DNA from: Pseudooceanicola atlanticus | GTDB lineage: Bacteria > Pseudomonadota > Alphaproteobacteria > Rhodobacterales > Rhodobacteraceae | DNA length: 64,000 bases | Reading direction: 5' to 3' | NCBI RefSeq assembly: GCF_000768315.1 | Contig: NZ_AQQX01000002.1 | Coordinates: 712,539 to 776,538, forward strand | The notes under the pieces: model-generated | Databases searched by the model: none | What the model was told of the DNA's origin: nothing | The model's input: the letters and a program-made list of their open reading frames with translations, nothing else | Shown here: positions 18,049 to 29,965 of the stretch, in pieces | Position numbering within the stretch: position 1 is the stretch's first letter | How the letters are laid out: each line of letters opens with the position of its first letter | Program-made: the position numbers and the translations under genes

Positions 18049-19604
18049 CGGATCCAGACCTCGACCCGCCGGTTCACCTGCCGGCCCCAGGCGCTGTCAT
18101 CGCAGGCCATCGGCATCGCCTCGCCAAAGGCGGCGACATCCACGTCGATCTGGTCGAAATCGGCGGTCCGCGCGGCGTTCACCACGGCGCGGCGCACGGC
18201 CTCGGCCCGGTCCCGCGCCAGGTTCAGGTTCACGCCCGCGCTGCCCCGCCCATCGGAAAAGCCCACAAAGACGATGCGCCGCCCGTCATACATGCTGCCC
18301 TCCAGCGCGGTGGCCAGCTGTTCGACATTGGACCGCGACTGCGCGTCCAGCAGGGTCGACCCGGCCTCGAACCGGAAGGAGGTCGTCAGCCGTTTCAATG
18401 GCGTCAGGTAGCGCACCATCGCCTGCAATTCCTGCAGGTCGATCTCGGTCCCTGCCTGGGCGATGGCATTGGCAAATCGCGCACCCTGATCGTTGATCGC
18501 CACTTCCTCCGGCGCCTGGTCGACGAACCCTGCCCGCCGGATCACCAGCTGGGCGGCAGGCTGGCGGGTATAGGCCAGGAATTCGCGGGCCAGCTTGGGC
18601 AGACGCCGCGCGGGCATGTAAAGAAACACCGGCGCGGTCAGCGGGTAATCCTCGGTCTTGGCGTCGATCCGGGTGGCATGGATGGTGAACCCGCATTCCC
18701 CGCTCAGGCCCAATTGCATGGCATCGCCGGTTTCCGACGCGGTGGTCAGCCCGATGGCAAACGGATCGCGCAGCACGTCGCGCACCAGCGCCCGGTCGCT
18801 TTCGTGGCGCACGGCCGTCTCGGCCAGCGACGCGCCGACGGGCGACAGCAACCGATCCTCCACCGCCTGCCCCAGCCCCGACGCCGCATCCCGCAGATGC
18901 GGCACGATGGGCGCGTCGGGCCCGCCGAGCGCCTGCCAATTGTCGATCTCTCCGGAAAAGACGCGCGACAGCTGCGGCATCGTGATCTCGGTCACCGGGT
19001 TGCCCGGCGCAACGATCGGCACCAGCGCATCCAGCGCCAGCACACGCGACCGCCCGGCAGCCCGCAGATTGCCCATCCCTGCCTCGATGGCGCGGCGCAG
19101 CTCTCCGGGGCGGATCTCACGCAGGGCCATGACAAGATCGGCCTCGTTGGCCAGCAGGTCGGCAAAACCCTCGTTCGTGTTGCTGGACCGGATGGTGAAC
19201 CGGCCCGCGACCCGGTCCTCGGACCGTTCGGTCAGCACGTAGGTCACGATGCCCGGCTCCACCTCCTCGCGGGTGACGCCATAGCCATAGCGGAAGCCGA
19301 ACCCCTCGACCAAGGCGGGCAACAGCACCTCGCCCGTGGTGGCCGCCCCGGAAATCGTCATCTCGGCCACGAAGGCGGACAGGTTCGGACAGGCCGGGCC
19401 TTCGCAGATCACGCCGGACCCGTCGACCGTCAGCTCTCCGTATTCCGATTCGACGCGATAGAATTCACCGTCGAAACTCAACAGGTTACCGGTGATCGTG
19501 ACGGACCCGTCGCGCGACGACAACGTCACGTCCTGTGCAATCGCCCCGATCGCTGCTCCAAACAGAAGAAGTGCGGCGCAGAACGCCGCACGAAGAACCG
19601 ACAT
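18045..19604 (-). CDS. Periplasmic phosphate-binding-like/OmpA fusion protein
   Basis: The 519-residue secreted protein has a signal peptide (residues 1-23, ending AIAQ), a small domain near residues 24-70, and a PstS-like substrate-binding domain at about residues 75-350. A C-terminal OmpA/MotB domain follows from about residue 400, including TSFRFEAGSTLLDAQS, VGFSDGRGS, NLNLARDRAEAVRRAV and VNRRVEVWIR. The OmpA part should anchor it to peptidoglycan in the periplasm. The combination points to a wall-tethered ligand binder, but no phosphate transporter genes are nearby and the ligand is unknown. It lies 18 bases downstream of an unknown membrane-anchored protein gene on the same strand. Confidence 0.8.
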   Translation of the reverse strand: MSVLRAAFCAALLLFGAAIGAIAQDVTLSSRDGSVTITGNLLSFDGEFYRVESEYGELTVDGSGVICEGPACPNLSAFVAEMTISGAATTGEVLLPALVEGFGFRYGYGVTREEVEPGIVTYVLTERSEDRVAGRFTIRSSNTNEGFADLLANEADLVMALREIRPGELRRAIEAGMGNLRAAGRSRVLALDALVPIVAPGNPVTEITMPQLSRVFSGEIDNWQALGGPDAPIVPHLRDAASGLGQAVEDRLLSPVGASLAETAVRHESDRALVRDVLRDPFAIGLTTASETGDAMQLGLSGECGFTIHATRIDAKTEDYPLTAPVFLYMPARRLPKLAREFLAYTRQPAAQLVIRRAGFVDQAPEEVAINDQGARFANAIAQAGTEIDLQELQAMVRYLTPLKRLTTSFRFEAGSTLLDAQSRSNVEQLATALEGSMYDGRRIVFVGFSDGRGSAGVNLNLARDRAEAVRRAVVNAARTADFDQIDVDVAAFGEAMPMACDDSAWGRQVNRRVEVWIR

Positions 19605-19622
19605 GACGGGTCCTTGATTTGC

Positions 19623-20681
19623 CTATGACCTGGAAGCGATCTTCAGGTCATCGACAAGGTTTTTCAACAGCAGAAAATCACCAACCGCATCGCAATCCGG
19701 CACGGTCACGCTCAGCAGGCTCGGTTCGCTCACGACAGCATCGGAAACCTGCAGAACCTCGGCGGTGACTTCACGCCCGCAATTCAGCTCGGTGACCTCG
19801 ACCTCGACGCTCATCTGGACGTCACCGCTGGCTTTGGCGGTGCCGGTCGGGAAGGTGTAGACATCGGCCATGTTGGCCCCGTCGATGCTGGTATCGCCCA
19901 GCCGGGTCACGAACCCGCCCTCGCCGACAGCGGCGATCTTGGCGTCCCGCGGGGCACCGGCCCAGACATGGCCCGCATCCTTGTAATCCGCGCCGAATTC
20001 CAGCGCATGGATCGACACGCCCGCATCGCCGCGCCATTGCACGATCGACCGGTCGTAAAAGCTCAGCGATCCGACCTCGACTTCAACGGCGGCGCCATTG
20101 CCGTCATCCATCATCGCTAGGAACGCGGCCTGTTCGGCCAGGGCAGGCACCAGGACCTGGACATAGCCCTCGTCATCCGTGGCCGAGGTGAACTTCATCC
20201 CCTCATGATGGAAAACGACCCGCGCATTCGGCTGGCACGGCGCGCTCAGCTTTAGCGCCACCATGGCGGCGGCCCGGGTTTCGCCGGCCAGGTCGACAAA
20301 GCAGCCCTGCTCTGCGCGCGGTTCGCTCAGCGGTTCCGTTGCGTCCGACGCCGCGGTGTCGTTCCCGGCCTCCAGCATGTCCTCGTCACCGGTGGCGACA
20401 AGGATCGGGGTCAGCGGGAACTGGGCGGCCTTGGTCATCGTGTCGGGCAGACGCGTCACATCGGACGAGGTCAGCGTGATCGCGGCCAGCTGCACCGGGG
20501 TCTCCTGGATCGAACCGGGGGTCTGCGCGTCCTTCGGCAGGTTGCTCAGGGTTTCGGTTTCGACAGGGGTCGCCGGGGCGAAGGAAGAGGTATCCTGCTG
20601 TCCCGTCTGCATGAACACACCAATAGCGGCCGCCATAACCAGCGTACCGCCTGCAATCGCAATCGTGCTCACTTTGATCAT
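19623..20681 (-). CDS. Membrane-anchored periplasmic protein of unknown function
   Basis: I do not recognise a named family. The start at 20681 gives 352 residues, with CCGGAGAT nine bases upstream. Residues 5-22 (STIAIAGGTLVMAAAIGVF) form one membrane anchor, followed by a Pro/Thr/Glu-rich low-complexity linker to about residue 115. A folded periplasmic part comes next, with four cysteines that could pair. It is followed 18 bases later by the OmpA-fusion gene, and the two are likely co-expressed. It lies downstream of secA in the same direction, but a hairpin separates them. An export role because of secA would be over-reading the context. Confidence 0.6.
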   Translation of the reverse strand: MIKVSTIAIAGGTLVMAAAIGVFMQTGQQDTSSFAPATPVETETLSNLPKDAQTPGSIQETPVQLAAITLTSSDVTRLPDTMTKAAQFPLTPILVATGDEDMLEAGNDTAASDATEPLSEPRAEQGCFVDLAGETRAAAMVALKLSAPCQPNARVVFHHEGMKFTSATDDEGYVQVLVPALAEQAAFLAMMDDGNGAAVEVEVGSLSFYDRSIVQWRGDAGVSIHALEFGADYKDAGHVWAGAPRDAKIAAVGEGGFVTRLGDTSIDGANMADVYTFPTGTAKASGDVQMSVEVEVTELNCGREVTAEVLQVSDAVVSEPSLLSVTVPDCDAVGDFLLLKNLVDDLKIASRS

Positions 20682-20743
20682 TTCGATGATCTCCGGATCT
20701 GTTCGGAATGAGCAGTGCAGAACGATTGGGGCAAACATATGGC

Positions 20744-20777
20744 AAAGCCGGGGCGGATTCCCGTCACCCGGCTTTTT
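20744..20777. terminator. Hairpin between secA and the downstream membrane-protein gene
   Basis: Bases 20744-20752 (AAAGCCGGG) pair perfectly with 20767-20775, with a 14-base loop. In the secA direction only three T follow the stem, so termination would be partial; on the plus strand five T follow. It is 27 bases beyond the secA stop. Confidence 0.5.
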
Positions 20778-20803
20778 GGCCACACTTTTGCACGCTTAAG
20801 ATG

Positions 20804-23530
<2,727 letters not shown>

Positions 23531-23639
23531 GATGCATTCCGTTCGATTGTTGACGTCGATGTGTTGGCGCGTTGCTTGTACCCAAGGGCCAGCCCCCATA
23601 GAAGGGGCGGCAGCCGGGGACCCCGCCAAGCCTTGAGCC

Positions 23640-23668
23640 GATGTAAGGGGCCACCCCTACCCTGTCAA
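23640..23668 (-). promoter_or_regulatory. Sigma-70-type promoter for secA
   Basis: On the minus strand TTGACA (23663-23668) is followed after exactly 17 bases by TACATC (23640-23645). A transcript from here would carry a leader of about 100 bases before the secA ATG. The leader includes a short hairpin with GCCCC/GGGGC arms. Confidence 0.65.
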
Positions 23669-23704
23669 CGCCGCGCCCTGACGCGGCCAATCAAAGGTTT
23701 CAAC

Positions 23705-24553
23705 ATGACCCTACGTCTAAGCCGGGCTGCTGCAATTGCACTCTCCCTGACCATGGCCGCGCCTGTTCTCGCCCAGGAAGAACCCAGCCCCGACACCGTC
23801 GTCGCCACCGTCGACGGGACCGAGATCACGCTGGGCCACATGATCCTCGTGCGCCGTGCGCTGCCGCAGCAGTACAACCAGCTTCCGGACGAAGTGCTGT
23901 TCCCCGGTATCCTCGACCAGCTGGTCCAGCAGACCGCGCTCCAGCACAGCTTCGAGGGCGACACCCCGCCCCGCGTCGCCATGGCGCTCGAGAACGAGGA
24001 GCGTTCGCTGATGGCCGCAGAGGTCGTGGGCAAGATCCTCGAAACTGCCGTCACCGACGCCGCGATCCAGGCCGCCTATGACGAGCAATACGCCCAGGCC
24101 GAGGCCGAAACCGAGTACCAGGCCGCCCATATCCTCGTCGAAACCGAGGAAGAGGCCCAGGCCATCGTGGAAGAGCTTGAAGGCGGGGCAGAATTCGCCG
24201 CCGTCGCGCGTGAGAAATCCACCGGCCCGTCGGGTCCCAACGGTGGGTCGCTCGGCTGGTTCGGCCAGGGCATGATGGTGCCCCCGTTCGAAGCCGCCGT
24301 CATGGAAATGGAAGTCGGCGACATCTCCGCCCCGGTCCAGACGCAGTTCGGCTGGCACGTGATCCAGCTGAATGAAACCCGCATCAAGGAGGCTCCGACC
24401 CTGGAAGAGGTCCGTGGCGAACTCCGCGCCAAGGTCGAACAGGACGTCGTCAAAGCGCATATTGACGGGCTGGTCGAAAACGCCAATGTGGACCGCAGCG
24501 GGTCCGAAGCGATCGACCCGAAACTGCTCAGCAACATGGACCTGACGGAGTAA
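23705..24553 (+). CDS. Periplasmic parvulin-type peptidyl-prolyl isomerase
   Basis: The 282-residue protein has a signal peptide (residues 1-23, ending APVLAQ), an N-terminal SurA/PrsA-like helical part, and one rotamase (parvulin) domain at about residues 135-230. The domain contains AAHILVETEEEAQAI, FAAVAREKSTGPSGPNGGSLGWFGQG, PFEAAVMEMEVGD and TQFGWHVIQL, the family core. It should help fold exported outer-membrane or periplasmic proteins. The gene is divergent from secA, a sensible pairing with protein export, and is followed 4 bases later by argJ. It is shorter than SurA, which has two parvulin domains. Confidence 0.92.
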   Translation: MTLRLSRAAAIALSLTMAAPVLAQEEPSPDTVVATVDGTEITLGHMILVRRALPQQYNQLPDEVLFPGILDQLVQQTALQHSFEGDTPPRVAMALENEERSLMAAEVVGKILETAVTDAAIQAAYDEQYAQAEAETEYQAAHILVETEEEAQAIVEELEGGAEFAAVAREKSTGPSGPNGGSLGWFGQGMMVPPFEAAVMEMEVGDISAPVQTQFGWHVIQLNETRIKEAPTLEEVRGELRAKVEQDVVKAHIDGLVENANVDRSGSEAIDPKLLSNMDLTE

Positions 24554-24557
24554 TTCT

Positions 24558-25787
24558 ATGGGTGGCACCCCGCCGCGTTCGCCTCTCGCCCCGGCTTCCT
24601 TTCCCGACCTTCCCGTTATCGGGGGGGTCGAATTCGCAACCATCGGCGCAGGCGTCAAATACGCGGGACGCAAGGATGTGATGCTGGCGCGGCTCGCGCC
24701 CGGCACCGCGATCGCAGGGGTGTTCACCCGCTCCGCCACCCGCTCCGCCCCGGTGCTCGACTGCCAGTCCAAGATCGGCGGCGACAGCACCGGTGCCGCG
24801 GCCATCGTGGTCAATTCCGGCAACGCCAACGCCTTCACCGGCCGCAACGGGGTCGAGGCGACGAAGGCCGTCACAAACGCCGCCGCAAAAGCGCTCGGGA
24901 TCGAGGAAAGCCGCGTCTTCACCTCCTCCACCGGGGTGATCGGCGAACCCCTGCCCCATGACCGCATCACCGCCAAGCTCGAAGAACTCGCCGGCAGCCT
25001 GTCGGCTGATGGCATCGCAGATGCCGCCGCCGCGATCATGACCACCGACACCTACCCCAAGGGCGCCGCTGCCGAGGTCCAGGTCGACGGTCAGACCGTC
25101 CGCATCGCCGGCATCGCCAAGGGGTCCGGCATGATCGCCCCCGACATGGCGACGATGCTGGTCTACATCTTCACCGACGCGGCCATCGACCAGCCTGTGC
25201 TGCAGGACATGGTGTCGGCCGCCACGGACCTGACCTTCAACTGCATCACCGTCGACAGCGACACCTCGACCTCCGACAGCCTGATCTGCGCCGCCACCGG
25301 CGCGTCCGGCATCCGCGTGACCGAGGCGAACACCGCCTTTATCGACGCCCTGCGCGGCCTGATGCTGGACCTCGCCCACCAGGTGGTCCGCGACGGCGAA
25401 GGCGCGACCAAGTTCGTCGAAATCCACGTCACCGGCGCCCATTCCGATGCCGATGCGCGCACCCATGCGCTCTCCATCGCGAATTCCCCGCTAGTCAAGA
25501 CCGCCATCGCCGGCGAGGACCCGAACTGGGGCCGCATCGTCATGGCCATCGGCAAATCCGGCGCCGCCGCCGACCGCGACCTGATCTCGATCTGGTTCGG
25601 CGACGTGCTGGTGGCCGACAAGGGCTGGCGCGCGCCCTCCTACAAGGAGGAAGACGGCGCCGCGCACATGACAGGCGACAAGATCGACATCCGCGTCGAC
25701 CTCGGCCTTGGCGGCGGCACCGCCACCGTGTGGACCTGTGACCTGACCCATGGCTACATCTCGATCAACGCCGATTACCGGTCCTGA
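24558..25787 (+). CDS. argJ: Bifunctional ornithine acetyltransferase/N-acetylglutamate synthase ArgJ
   Basis: ArgJ moves the acetyl group from N-acetylornithine to glutamate and so recycles it in arginine synthesis. The 409-residue protein has the autocleavage site: KGSGMIAPDMATMLVYIFTDA, where cleavage before Thr199 would give the alpha and beta chains and expose the catalytic threonine. Other family motifs are NSGNANAFTG, FTSSTGVIGE and DPNWGRIVMAIGKSG. It starts 4 bases after the parvulin gene and is followed by mutT after 6 bases, so the three probably share a transcript. The ribosome site is weak, which suggests coupling. Confidence 0.97.
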   Translation: MGGTPPRSPLAPASFPDLPVIGGVEFATIGAGVKYAGRKDVMLARLAPGTAIAGVFTRSATRSAPVLDCQSKIGGDSTGAAAIVVNSGNANAFTGRNGVEATKAVTNAAAKALGIEESRVFTSSTGVIGEPLPHDRITAKLEELAGSLSADGIADAAAAIMTTDTYPKGAAAEVQVDGQTVRIAGIAKGSGMIAPDMATMLVYIFTDAAIDQPVLQDMVSAATDLTFNCITVDSDTSTSDSLICAATGASGIRVTEANTAFIDALRGLMLDLAHQVVRDGEGATKFVEIHVTGAHSDADARTHALSIANSPLVKTAIAGEDPNWGRIVMAIGKSGAAADRDLISIWFGDVLVADKGWRAPSYKEEDGAAHMTGDKIDIRVDLGLGGGTATVWTCDLTHGYISINADYRS

Positions 25788-25793
25788 CACGGC

Positions 25794-26192
25794 ATGAAGA
25801 TCGTCCTCGTTTCTGCCGTCGCCCTGATCGACCGTGATGGCCGTGTCCTCCTGGCCCAGCGCCCGGAGGGCAAGTCCATGGCCGGCCTATGGGAATTCCC
25901 CGGCGGCAAGGTCGAACCGGGCGAAAGCCCCGAACATGCGCTGATCCGTGAATTGCAGGAAGAGCTCGGCATCAACACCTGGGAAAGCTGCCTCGCGCCG
26001 CTGACCTTCGCGTCGCATGGCTATGACGATTTCCACCTGCTGATGCCGCTCTTTGCCTGCCGCAAATGGGAAGGCACGCCGCAACCGCGCGAGGGCCAGA
26101 CCCTTGCCTGGGCGCGCCCCACTCAACTCAGGGATTATCCGATGCCGCCGGCCGACATCCCCCTGATTCCCATCCTGCGCGATTGGTTGTGA
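25794..26192 (+). CDS. mutT: 8-oxo-dGTP diphosphatase MutT (Nudix)
   Basis: MutT removes oxidised dGTP from the nucleotide pool and prevents A-to-C transversions. The 132-residue protein carries a complete Nudix box: GGKVEPGESPEHALIRELQEELGI, split over residues 38-61, with all metal-binding glutamates. The LAQRPEGKSMAGLWEFPGG lead-in is typical of true MutT rather than other Nudix enzymes. It lies 6 bases after argJ. In many Rhodobacterales argJ and mutT are neighbours, so the pairing is conserved rather than odd. Confidence 0.9.
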   Translation: MKIVLVSAVALIDRDGRVLLAQRPEGKSMAGLWEFPGGKVEPGESPEHALIRELQEELGINTWESCLAPLTFASHGYDDFHLLMPLFACRKWEGTPQPREGQTLAWARPTQLRDYPMPPADIPLIPILRDWL

Positions 26193-26230
26193 CAGATTCG
26201 GAAACAACCAATTCCATCGGGATGCCATTC

Positions 26231-26246
26231 TTGACCATTAGGTCAG
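26231..26246. promoter_or_regulatory. RutR-like palindrome downstream of mutT
   Basis: TTGACCATTAGGTCAG agrees at 12 of 14 defined positions with the RutR operator pattern TTGACCA-N2-TGGTCAA known from Escherichia coli. It lies in an AT-rich gap 218 bases before the 46-residue gene. Related palindromes occur at 63843 and 63889 in this window. Confidence 0.35.
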
Positions 26247-26404
26247 AGTTTCTTTAGCGGGTGCAGAAAATACGTAGCGTCATTTAACGCTGCAACGCAA
26301 CAACTTGTGCTGCGCCGCCGCAATTCGCGAACCAGTTAACCTGATATATACGAATGCGCCGTTAAGAATGGCTCAATACCCATACTTTTTGTGTTTGTTG
26401 CCAT

Positions 26405-26432
26405 TTGCGCCACAACCAAAAGGATGTATCCT
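26405..26432 (+). promoter_or_regulatory. Candidate promoter of the 46-residue gene
   Basis: TTGCGC (26405-26410), a 16-base spacer and TATCCT (26427-26432) resemble a sigma-70 promoter, ending 31 bases before the ATG. The upstream gap 26193-26404 is noticeably AT-rich and contains no gene that I can support. Confidence 0.4.
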
Positions 26433-26463
26433 AAAGTTCACAATCTTCGGGGAGAGATTGAAG

Positions 26464-26604
26464 ATGTTGAGAACTATCACTGTCGGATCCTACATTTCCG
26501 TTCAGGGCACCTATGTGCGCACACTCACTGATGGCCGGATCGAGGTTCAGGTAGGCGACAAGACATTCGTCGGCCTGCCCGTGTCGAACTCGGCAGCCGC
26601 GTAA
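26464..26604 (+). CDS. Small 46-residue protein of unknown function
   Basis: An ATG at 26464 with GGGGAGAG ten bases upstream opens a 46-codon frame: a beta-rich sequence with SYISVQGTYVRTLTDGRIEVQVGDKTFVG and no membrane span, signal peptide or cysteine. The alternating pattern suggests a small beta-barrel or hairpin-type fold. A good ribosome site and a plausible promoter support it as a real gene standing alone between mutT and the infB terminator. I do not recognise a family and give no function. Confidence 0.6.
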   Translation: MLRTITVGSYISVQGTYVRTLTDGRIEVQVGDKTFVGLPVSNSAAA

Positions 26605-26761
26605 CACATCCCGACCCTTCCGGGTGACGGGAACCGTGTTCGCACGTCCTTTCCTGCTTTTCGTTTGAAAACCGGCTGCACAAACACTCCGTGCATCACG
26701 GACCTGACGATCAGCAACACCGGCCTTGTTTGACCTCAGCCGGACAGCCATCGACAAAAAG

Positions 26762-26793
26762 AAAACGCGCCACCTGCAAGTGGCGCGTTTTTT
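26762..26793. terminator. Bidirectional terminator between the small gene and infB
   Basis: A perfect 12-base stem (26762-26773 with 26780-26791) closes a six-base loop. Six T follow on the plus strand and, counting the stem end, a T-rich run follows on the minus strand. It sits 22 bases past the infB stop and ends both convergent transcripts. Confidence 0.92.
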
Positions 26794-26814
26794 CGTGTCC
26801 CGATGGGGAAAGGA

Positions 26815-29307
26815 TCAGAGCGTGCGCTCGATCTCTTCCCGCTCGAAAATCTCGATCACGTCGTCCGGACGGATGTCTTCGTAGTTCTCGAAGGCCATAC
26901 CGCATTCCTGACCCGAGATGACTTCGCTCACCTCGTCCTTGAAGCGCTTGAGCGTTTTCAGCGTGCCTTCGTGGATCACCACGTCGTCGCGCAGCAGGCG
27001 CACACCGGCGGACCGGCGGGCAACGCCCTCGGTGACAAGGCAGCCGGCCACACGGCCGACGCCCGTGACCTTGAAGACTTCCTTGATCTGCGCGTAGCCG
27101 ATGAACTTCTCGCGGATTTCCGCGGACAGCAGACCAGAGGCCGCAGCCTTCACGTCGTCCACCAGGTCGTAGATCACCGAGTAATAGCGGATCTCCACGC
27201 CCTTCTGGTTCGCGGCGTTCCGGGCCGGCGCATTCGCCCGCACGTTGAAGCCGAAGACCGGTGCGCCCGACGCTTCGGCCAGGCCGACATCGGATTCCGT
27301 GATCGCGCCGACGCCCGCATGCAGAACCCGCACGCGCACTTCGTCGTTGCCGATCTTTTCCATCGCCTGGACGATCGCCTCGGCCGAACCCTGCACGTCA
27401 GCCTTCACCAGGATCGGCATCTCGGTGACGTTTTCGTCTTCCTTGGCCTTCTGCATCAGCTGTTCAAGGGTCGTCGCGGCACCAGCAGCGGCGCGTTTCT
27501 CCTTGGCGGCGTTCTCGCGGTATTCGGCGATCTCGCGGGCCTGTGCCTCGGTGCTGGTCACGTTCAGGACGTCACCGGCCTCGGGCGTACCGTTGAGGCC
27601 GAGAACCTCGACCGGAACGGACGGGCCGGCTTCCTTCACGCGTTCACCGCGGTCGTTGACCAGCGCACGGACCTTACCCCACTGCTCGCCGACGACGAAC
27701 ACGTCGCCCTGGCGCAGCGTACCGGACTGGACCAGAACGGTGGCCACGGGGCCACGGCCCACGTCCAGCTGGGCTTCGATCACGGCACCCTGGGCGGCGC
27801 GATCGGGGTTGGCCTTCAGCTCAAGCAATTCAGCCTGAAGCGCGATGGCTTCCAGCAGTTCATCCAGGCCCTGCCCGGTATGGGCCGACACTTCGACATC
27901 CTGTACTTCGCCGGACATCTCTTCGACGATCACCTCGTGCTGAAGCAGATCGGTCCGCACCTTGGTCGGGTTGGCCTCCGGCTTGTCGCACTTGTTGATC
28001 GCGACGATCATCGGCACTTCGGCGGCCTTGGCGTGGTTGATGGCTTCGATGGTCTGCGGCATCACCGCGTCATCCGCAGCAACAACCAGCACGACGATAT
28101 CCGTCACCTGCGCACCACGGGCCCGCATCGAGGTAAAGGCCGCGTGGCCCGGCGTATCGAGGAAGGTCAGAACCTGCCCGCCATCGGTGGTCACCTGGTA
28201 GGCGCCGATGTGCTGGGTGATCCCGCCGGCCTCGCCCGCAACGACTTTCGCATCGCGAATCGCGTCCAGCAGAGAGGTCTTGCCGTGGTCGACGTGGCCC
28301 ATGATCGTGATGACCGGGGCGCGCGGCTTGAGGTCTTCTTCCTTGTCCTCGATCTCCTTGATGACATCCTCGACGTCAGCATCGGAAACCCGGACGATGT
28401 TGTGGCCGAACTCTTCGATGATCAGTTCCGCGGTATCCGCGTCGATCGTCTGGTTCTGCGTGACCATCATGCCGTTCTGCATCAGCGCCTTGACGACGTC
28501 GGCGACACGTTCGGCCATCCGGTTGGCCAGTTCGCCGACCATGATCGCCTCGGGCACCTGGACGTCACGGACGACCTTTTCGCGCACGGTGTTCTGGCCC
28601 ATCGCCTTCTGACGCGCACGCTCCTGCTTGCGCTTCATCGCGGCCATGGATTTCTGACGTCCGCCTTCACCGCCCGACAGGGCCTGGTTCAGCGTCAGCT
28701 TGCCGGAACGGCGGCCATCGGACTTGTCGCCCTTGCCACGCCCACCGCGATCTTCGCGGTCATTGGCACGGGCAGGACGCTCGGCGCCCCGGTTGGCCGG
28801 CGCGGTCTTGCGGGCAGGCGCACCGTCCTCGGGCGGAGCGGGCTGGGCGGCGGCCGCAGCGGCACGCTTCGCGGCCTCCTCGGCGTCACGCTTGGCGCGC
28901 TCTTCTTCTTCCTGCTTCGCCTTCAGGGCGGCCTCGCGTTCGCGCTCTTCGCGCTCCTTCGCTTCGGCTTCCTCGCGGCGGCGCTGGCGTTCTTCCTCGC
29001 GGGCCTTTTCCTCGGCCTCGCGCTGAGCAGCCTCTTCGGCCTCGCGGGCCTTGGCGGCCTGCACGGCCTTGAGACGGCGGTCCATCTCCGCATCGGTGAT
29101 CCCGGCAGGGCGTTTCGACGGGTCGCCAACGGACCCGGCACCGCCACCGGACTTGCCAGCGCCCGACTTGGGCACGACAACCCGCTTGCGCTTGGTTTCC
29201 ACCACGACGTTCTTGGTGCGTCCGTGCGAGAAGCTCTGCTTCACGTTCCCCGGCCGGGAACCACCGCCACGCACACCCAAAGTCTTTTTGCCGTCGTTGT
29301 CACTCAT
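26815..29307 (-). CDS. infB: Translation initiation factor IF-2
   Basis: IF-2 is the GTPase that brings initiator tRNA to the 30S subunit. The 830-residue protein has the alphaproteobacterial N-terminus ([14 protein letters not shown]) and a long Glu/Arg/Ala-rich, highly charged helical stretch at about residues 85-185. The IF-2N region follows, then the GTPase domain with [15 protein letters not shown] near residue 335, DTPGHAAF and NKCDKP, and finally the C-terminal initiator-tRNA domains. I start at the ATG at 29307; an in-frame ATG three codons earlier is possible because AAAGGAAA lies near both. It is the last gene of the rimP-nusA operon. Confidence 0.98.
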   Translation of the reverse strand: MSDNDGKKTLGVRGGGSRPGNVKQSFSHGRTKNVVVETKRKRVVVPKSGAGKSGGGAGSVGDPSKRPAGITDAEMDRRLKAVQAAKAREAEEAAQREAEEKAREEERQRRREEAEAKEREEREREAALKAKQEEEERAKRDAEEAAKRAAAAAAQPAPPEDGAPARKTAPANRGAERPARANDREDRGGRGKGDKSDGRRSGKLTLNQALSGGEGGRQKSMAAMKRKQERARQKAMGQNTVREKVVRDVQVPEAIMVGELANRMAERVADVVKALMQNGMMVTQNQTIDADTAELIIEEFGHNIVRVSDADVEDVIKEIEDKEEDLKPRAPVITIMGHVDHGKTSLLDAIRDAKVVAGEAGGITQHIGAYQVTTDGGQVLTFLDTPGHAAFTSMRARGAQVTDIVVLVVAADDAVMPQTIEAINHAKAAEVPMIVAINKCDKPEANPTKVRTDLLQHEVIVEEMSGEVQDVEVSAHTGQGLDELLEAIALQAELLELKANPDRAAQGAVIEAQLDVGRGPVATVLVQSGTLRQGDVFVVGEQWGKVRALVNDRGERVKEAGPSVPVEVLGLNGTPEAGDVLNVTSTEAQAREIAEYRENAAKEKRAAAGAATTLEQLMQKAKEDENVTEMPILVKADVQGSAEAIVQAMEKIGNDEVRVRVLHAGVGAITESDVGLAEASGAPVFGFNVRANAPARNAANQKGVEIRYYSVIYDLVDDVKAAASGLLSAEIREKFIGYAQIKEVFKVTGVGRVAGCLVTEGVARRSAGVRLLRDDVVIHEGTLKTLKRFKDEVSEVISGQECGMAFENYEDIRPDDVIEIFEREEIERTL

Positions 29308-29348
29308 GTGATCCATATTTCCTTTCGGGCGGGACCCTCCCGCCGCCA

Positions 29349-29939
29349 TCAAGCCCGCAAGCCTTTCAGCCTTGCGGCCTCCTCTACAACTCTTTTGCTC
29401 AGTCCGCCAGTTCCTAAGGCGGCGTGTATGACAGTTTCCCGGCCAAAGGCCAAGCCCAGCTCATTCGCGGTGAGCCAACCTATGAAACTGCCTCCATACG
29501 GGGTCGATAATTTGCTTTTCCCGCGTTCCGACCCGTCGCTCGCCTGAATCAGGACATCCGCCTGATCCTTCAACAGCCAGTCCTTGACCTTCTCGTACCC
29601 GGCAACCGCATCCCCGGACTTGCGCGCCAACGCCAAGAGACCGACGACGCGCTGCGTGAGGATTCGTTCAACCTGATCAGGCAGATCCTCGGACACAGTC
29701 ACCTGGGCCCGCGCCGCCCGGCCGAACAGACGTTTCTTCACCGCCTGCTCGATCGCACCACGATCTGCACTGACCCATATACCGCGCCCCGGCAATTTTT
29801 CCAGAGCGTCGGGCACAATTTCCCCGTCCGGGCCCATCACGAAGCGGATCAGCCCGTATTTGGGCTGAACCTCTCCGGTGACGATGCACTTCCGCTCCGG
29901 CCCGTCGGGGCGTTCCTTGGTGTTGCCGCCTCTGCTCAT
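29349..29939 (-). CDS. YlxR-type RNA-binding protein fused to an L7Ae-like domain
   Basis: This 196-residue protein lies between nusA and infB, as is usual for YlxR. Residues 1-85 form the YlxR (DUF448) domain, with [19 protein letters not shown] and [12 protein letters not shown]. Residues 95-190 resemble the L7Ae/ribosomal-protein fold ([26 protein letters not shown]). This two-domain form is common in alphaproteobacteria. YlxR has been linked to RNase P and to RNA control in other bacteria; a direct role here is inferred. The ATG at 29939 has AAGGAG five bases before it; a GTG lies one codon upstream. Confidence 0.85.
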   Translation of the reverse strand: MSRGGNTKERPDGPERKCIVTGEVQPKYGLIRFVMGPDGEIVPDALEKLPGRGIWVSADRGAIEQAVKKRLFGRAARAQVTVSEDLPDQVERILTQRVVGLLALARKSGDAVAGYEKVKDWLLKDQADVLIQASDGSERGKSKLSTPYGGSFIGWLTANELGLAFGRETVIHAALGTGGLSKRVVEEAARLKGLRA

Positions 29940-29965
29940 CACGGCTCCTTCAGCCGGACCGATTC

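Noticed and set aside
19623..20681. Protein-export role for the unknown protein because it neighbours secA
   Set aside because: A hairpin separates the genes and the protein has no translocase feature beyond one membrane anchor.
26605..26761. Possible small RNA in the gap between the 46-residue gene and the terminator
   Set aside because: Only short weak stems are visible and no promoter could be defined; there is not enough to call a gene.
26803..29547. Plus-strand open frame of 914 codons opposite infB
   Set aside because: Shadow of IF-2; the translation has no domain and mirrors the charged N-terminal repeats.
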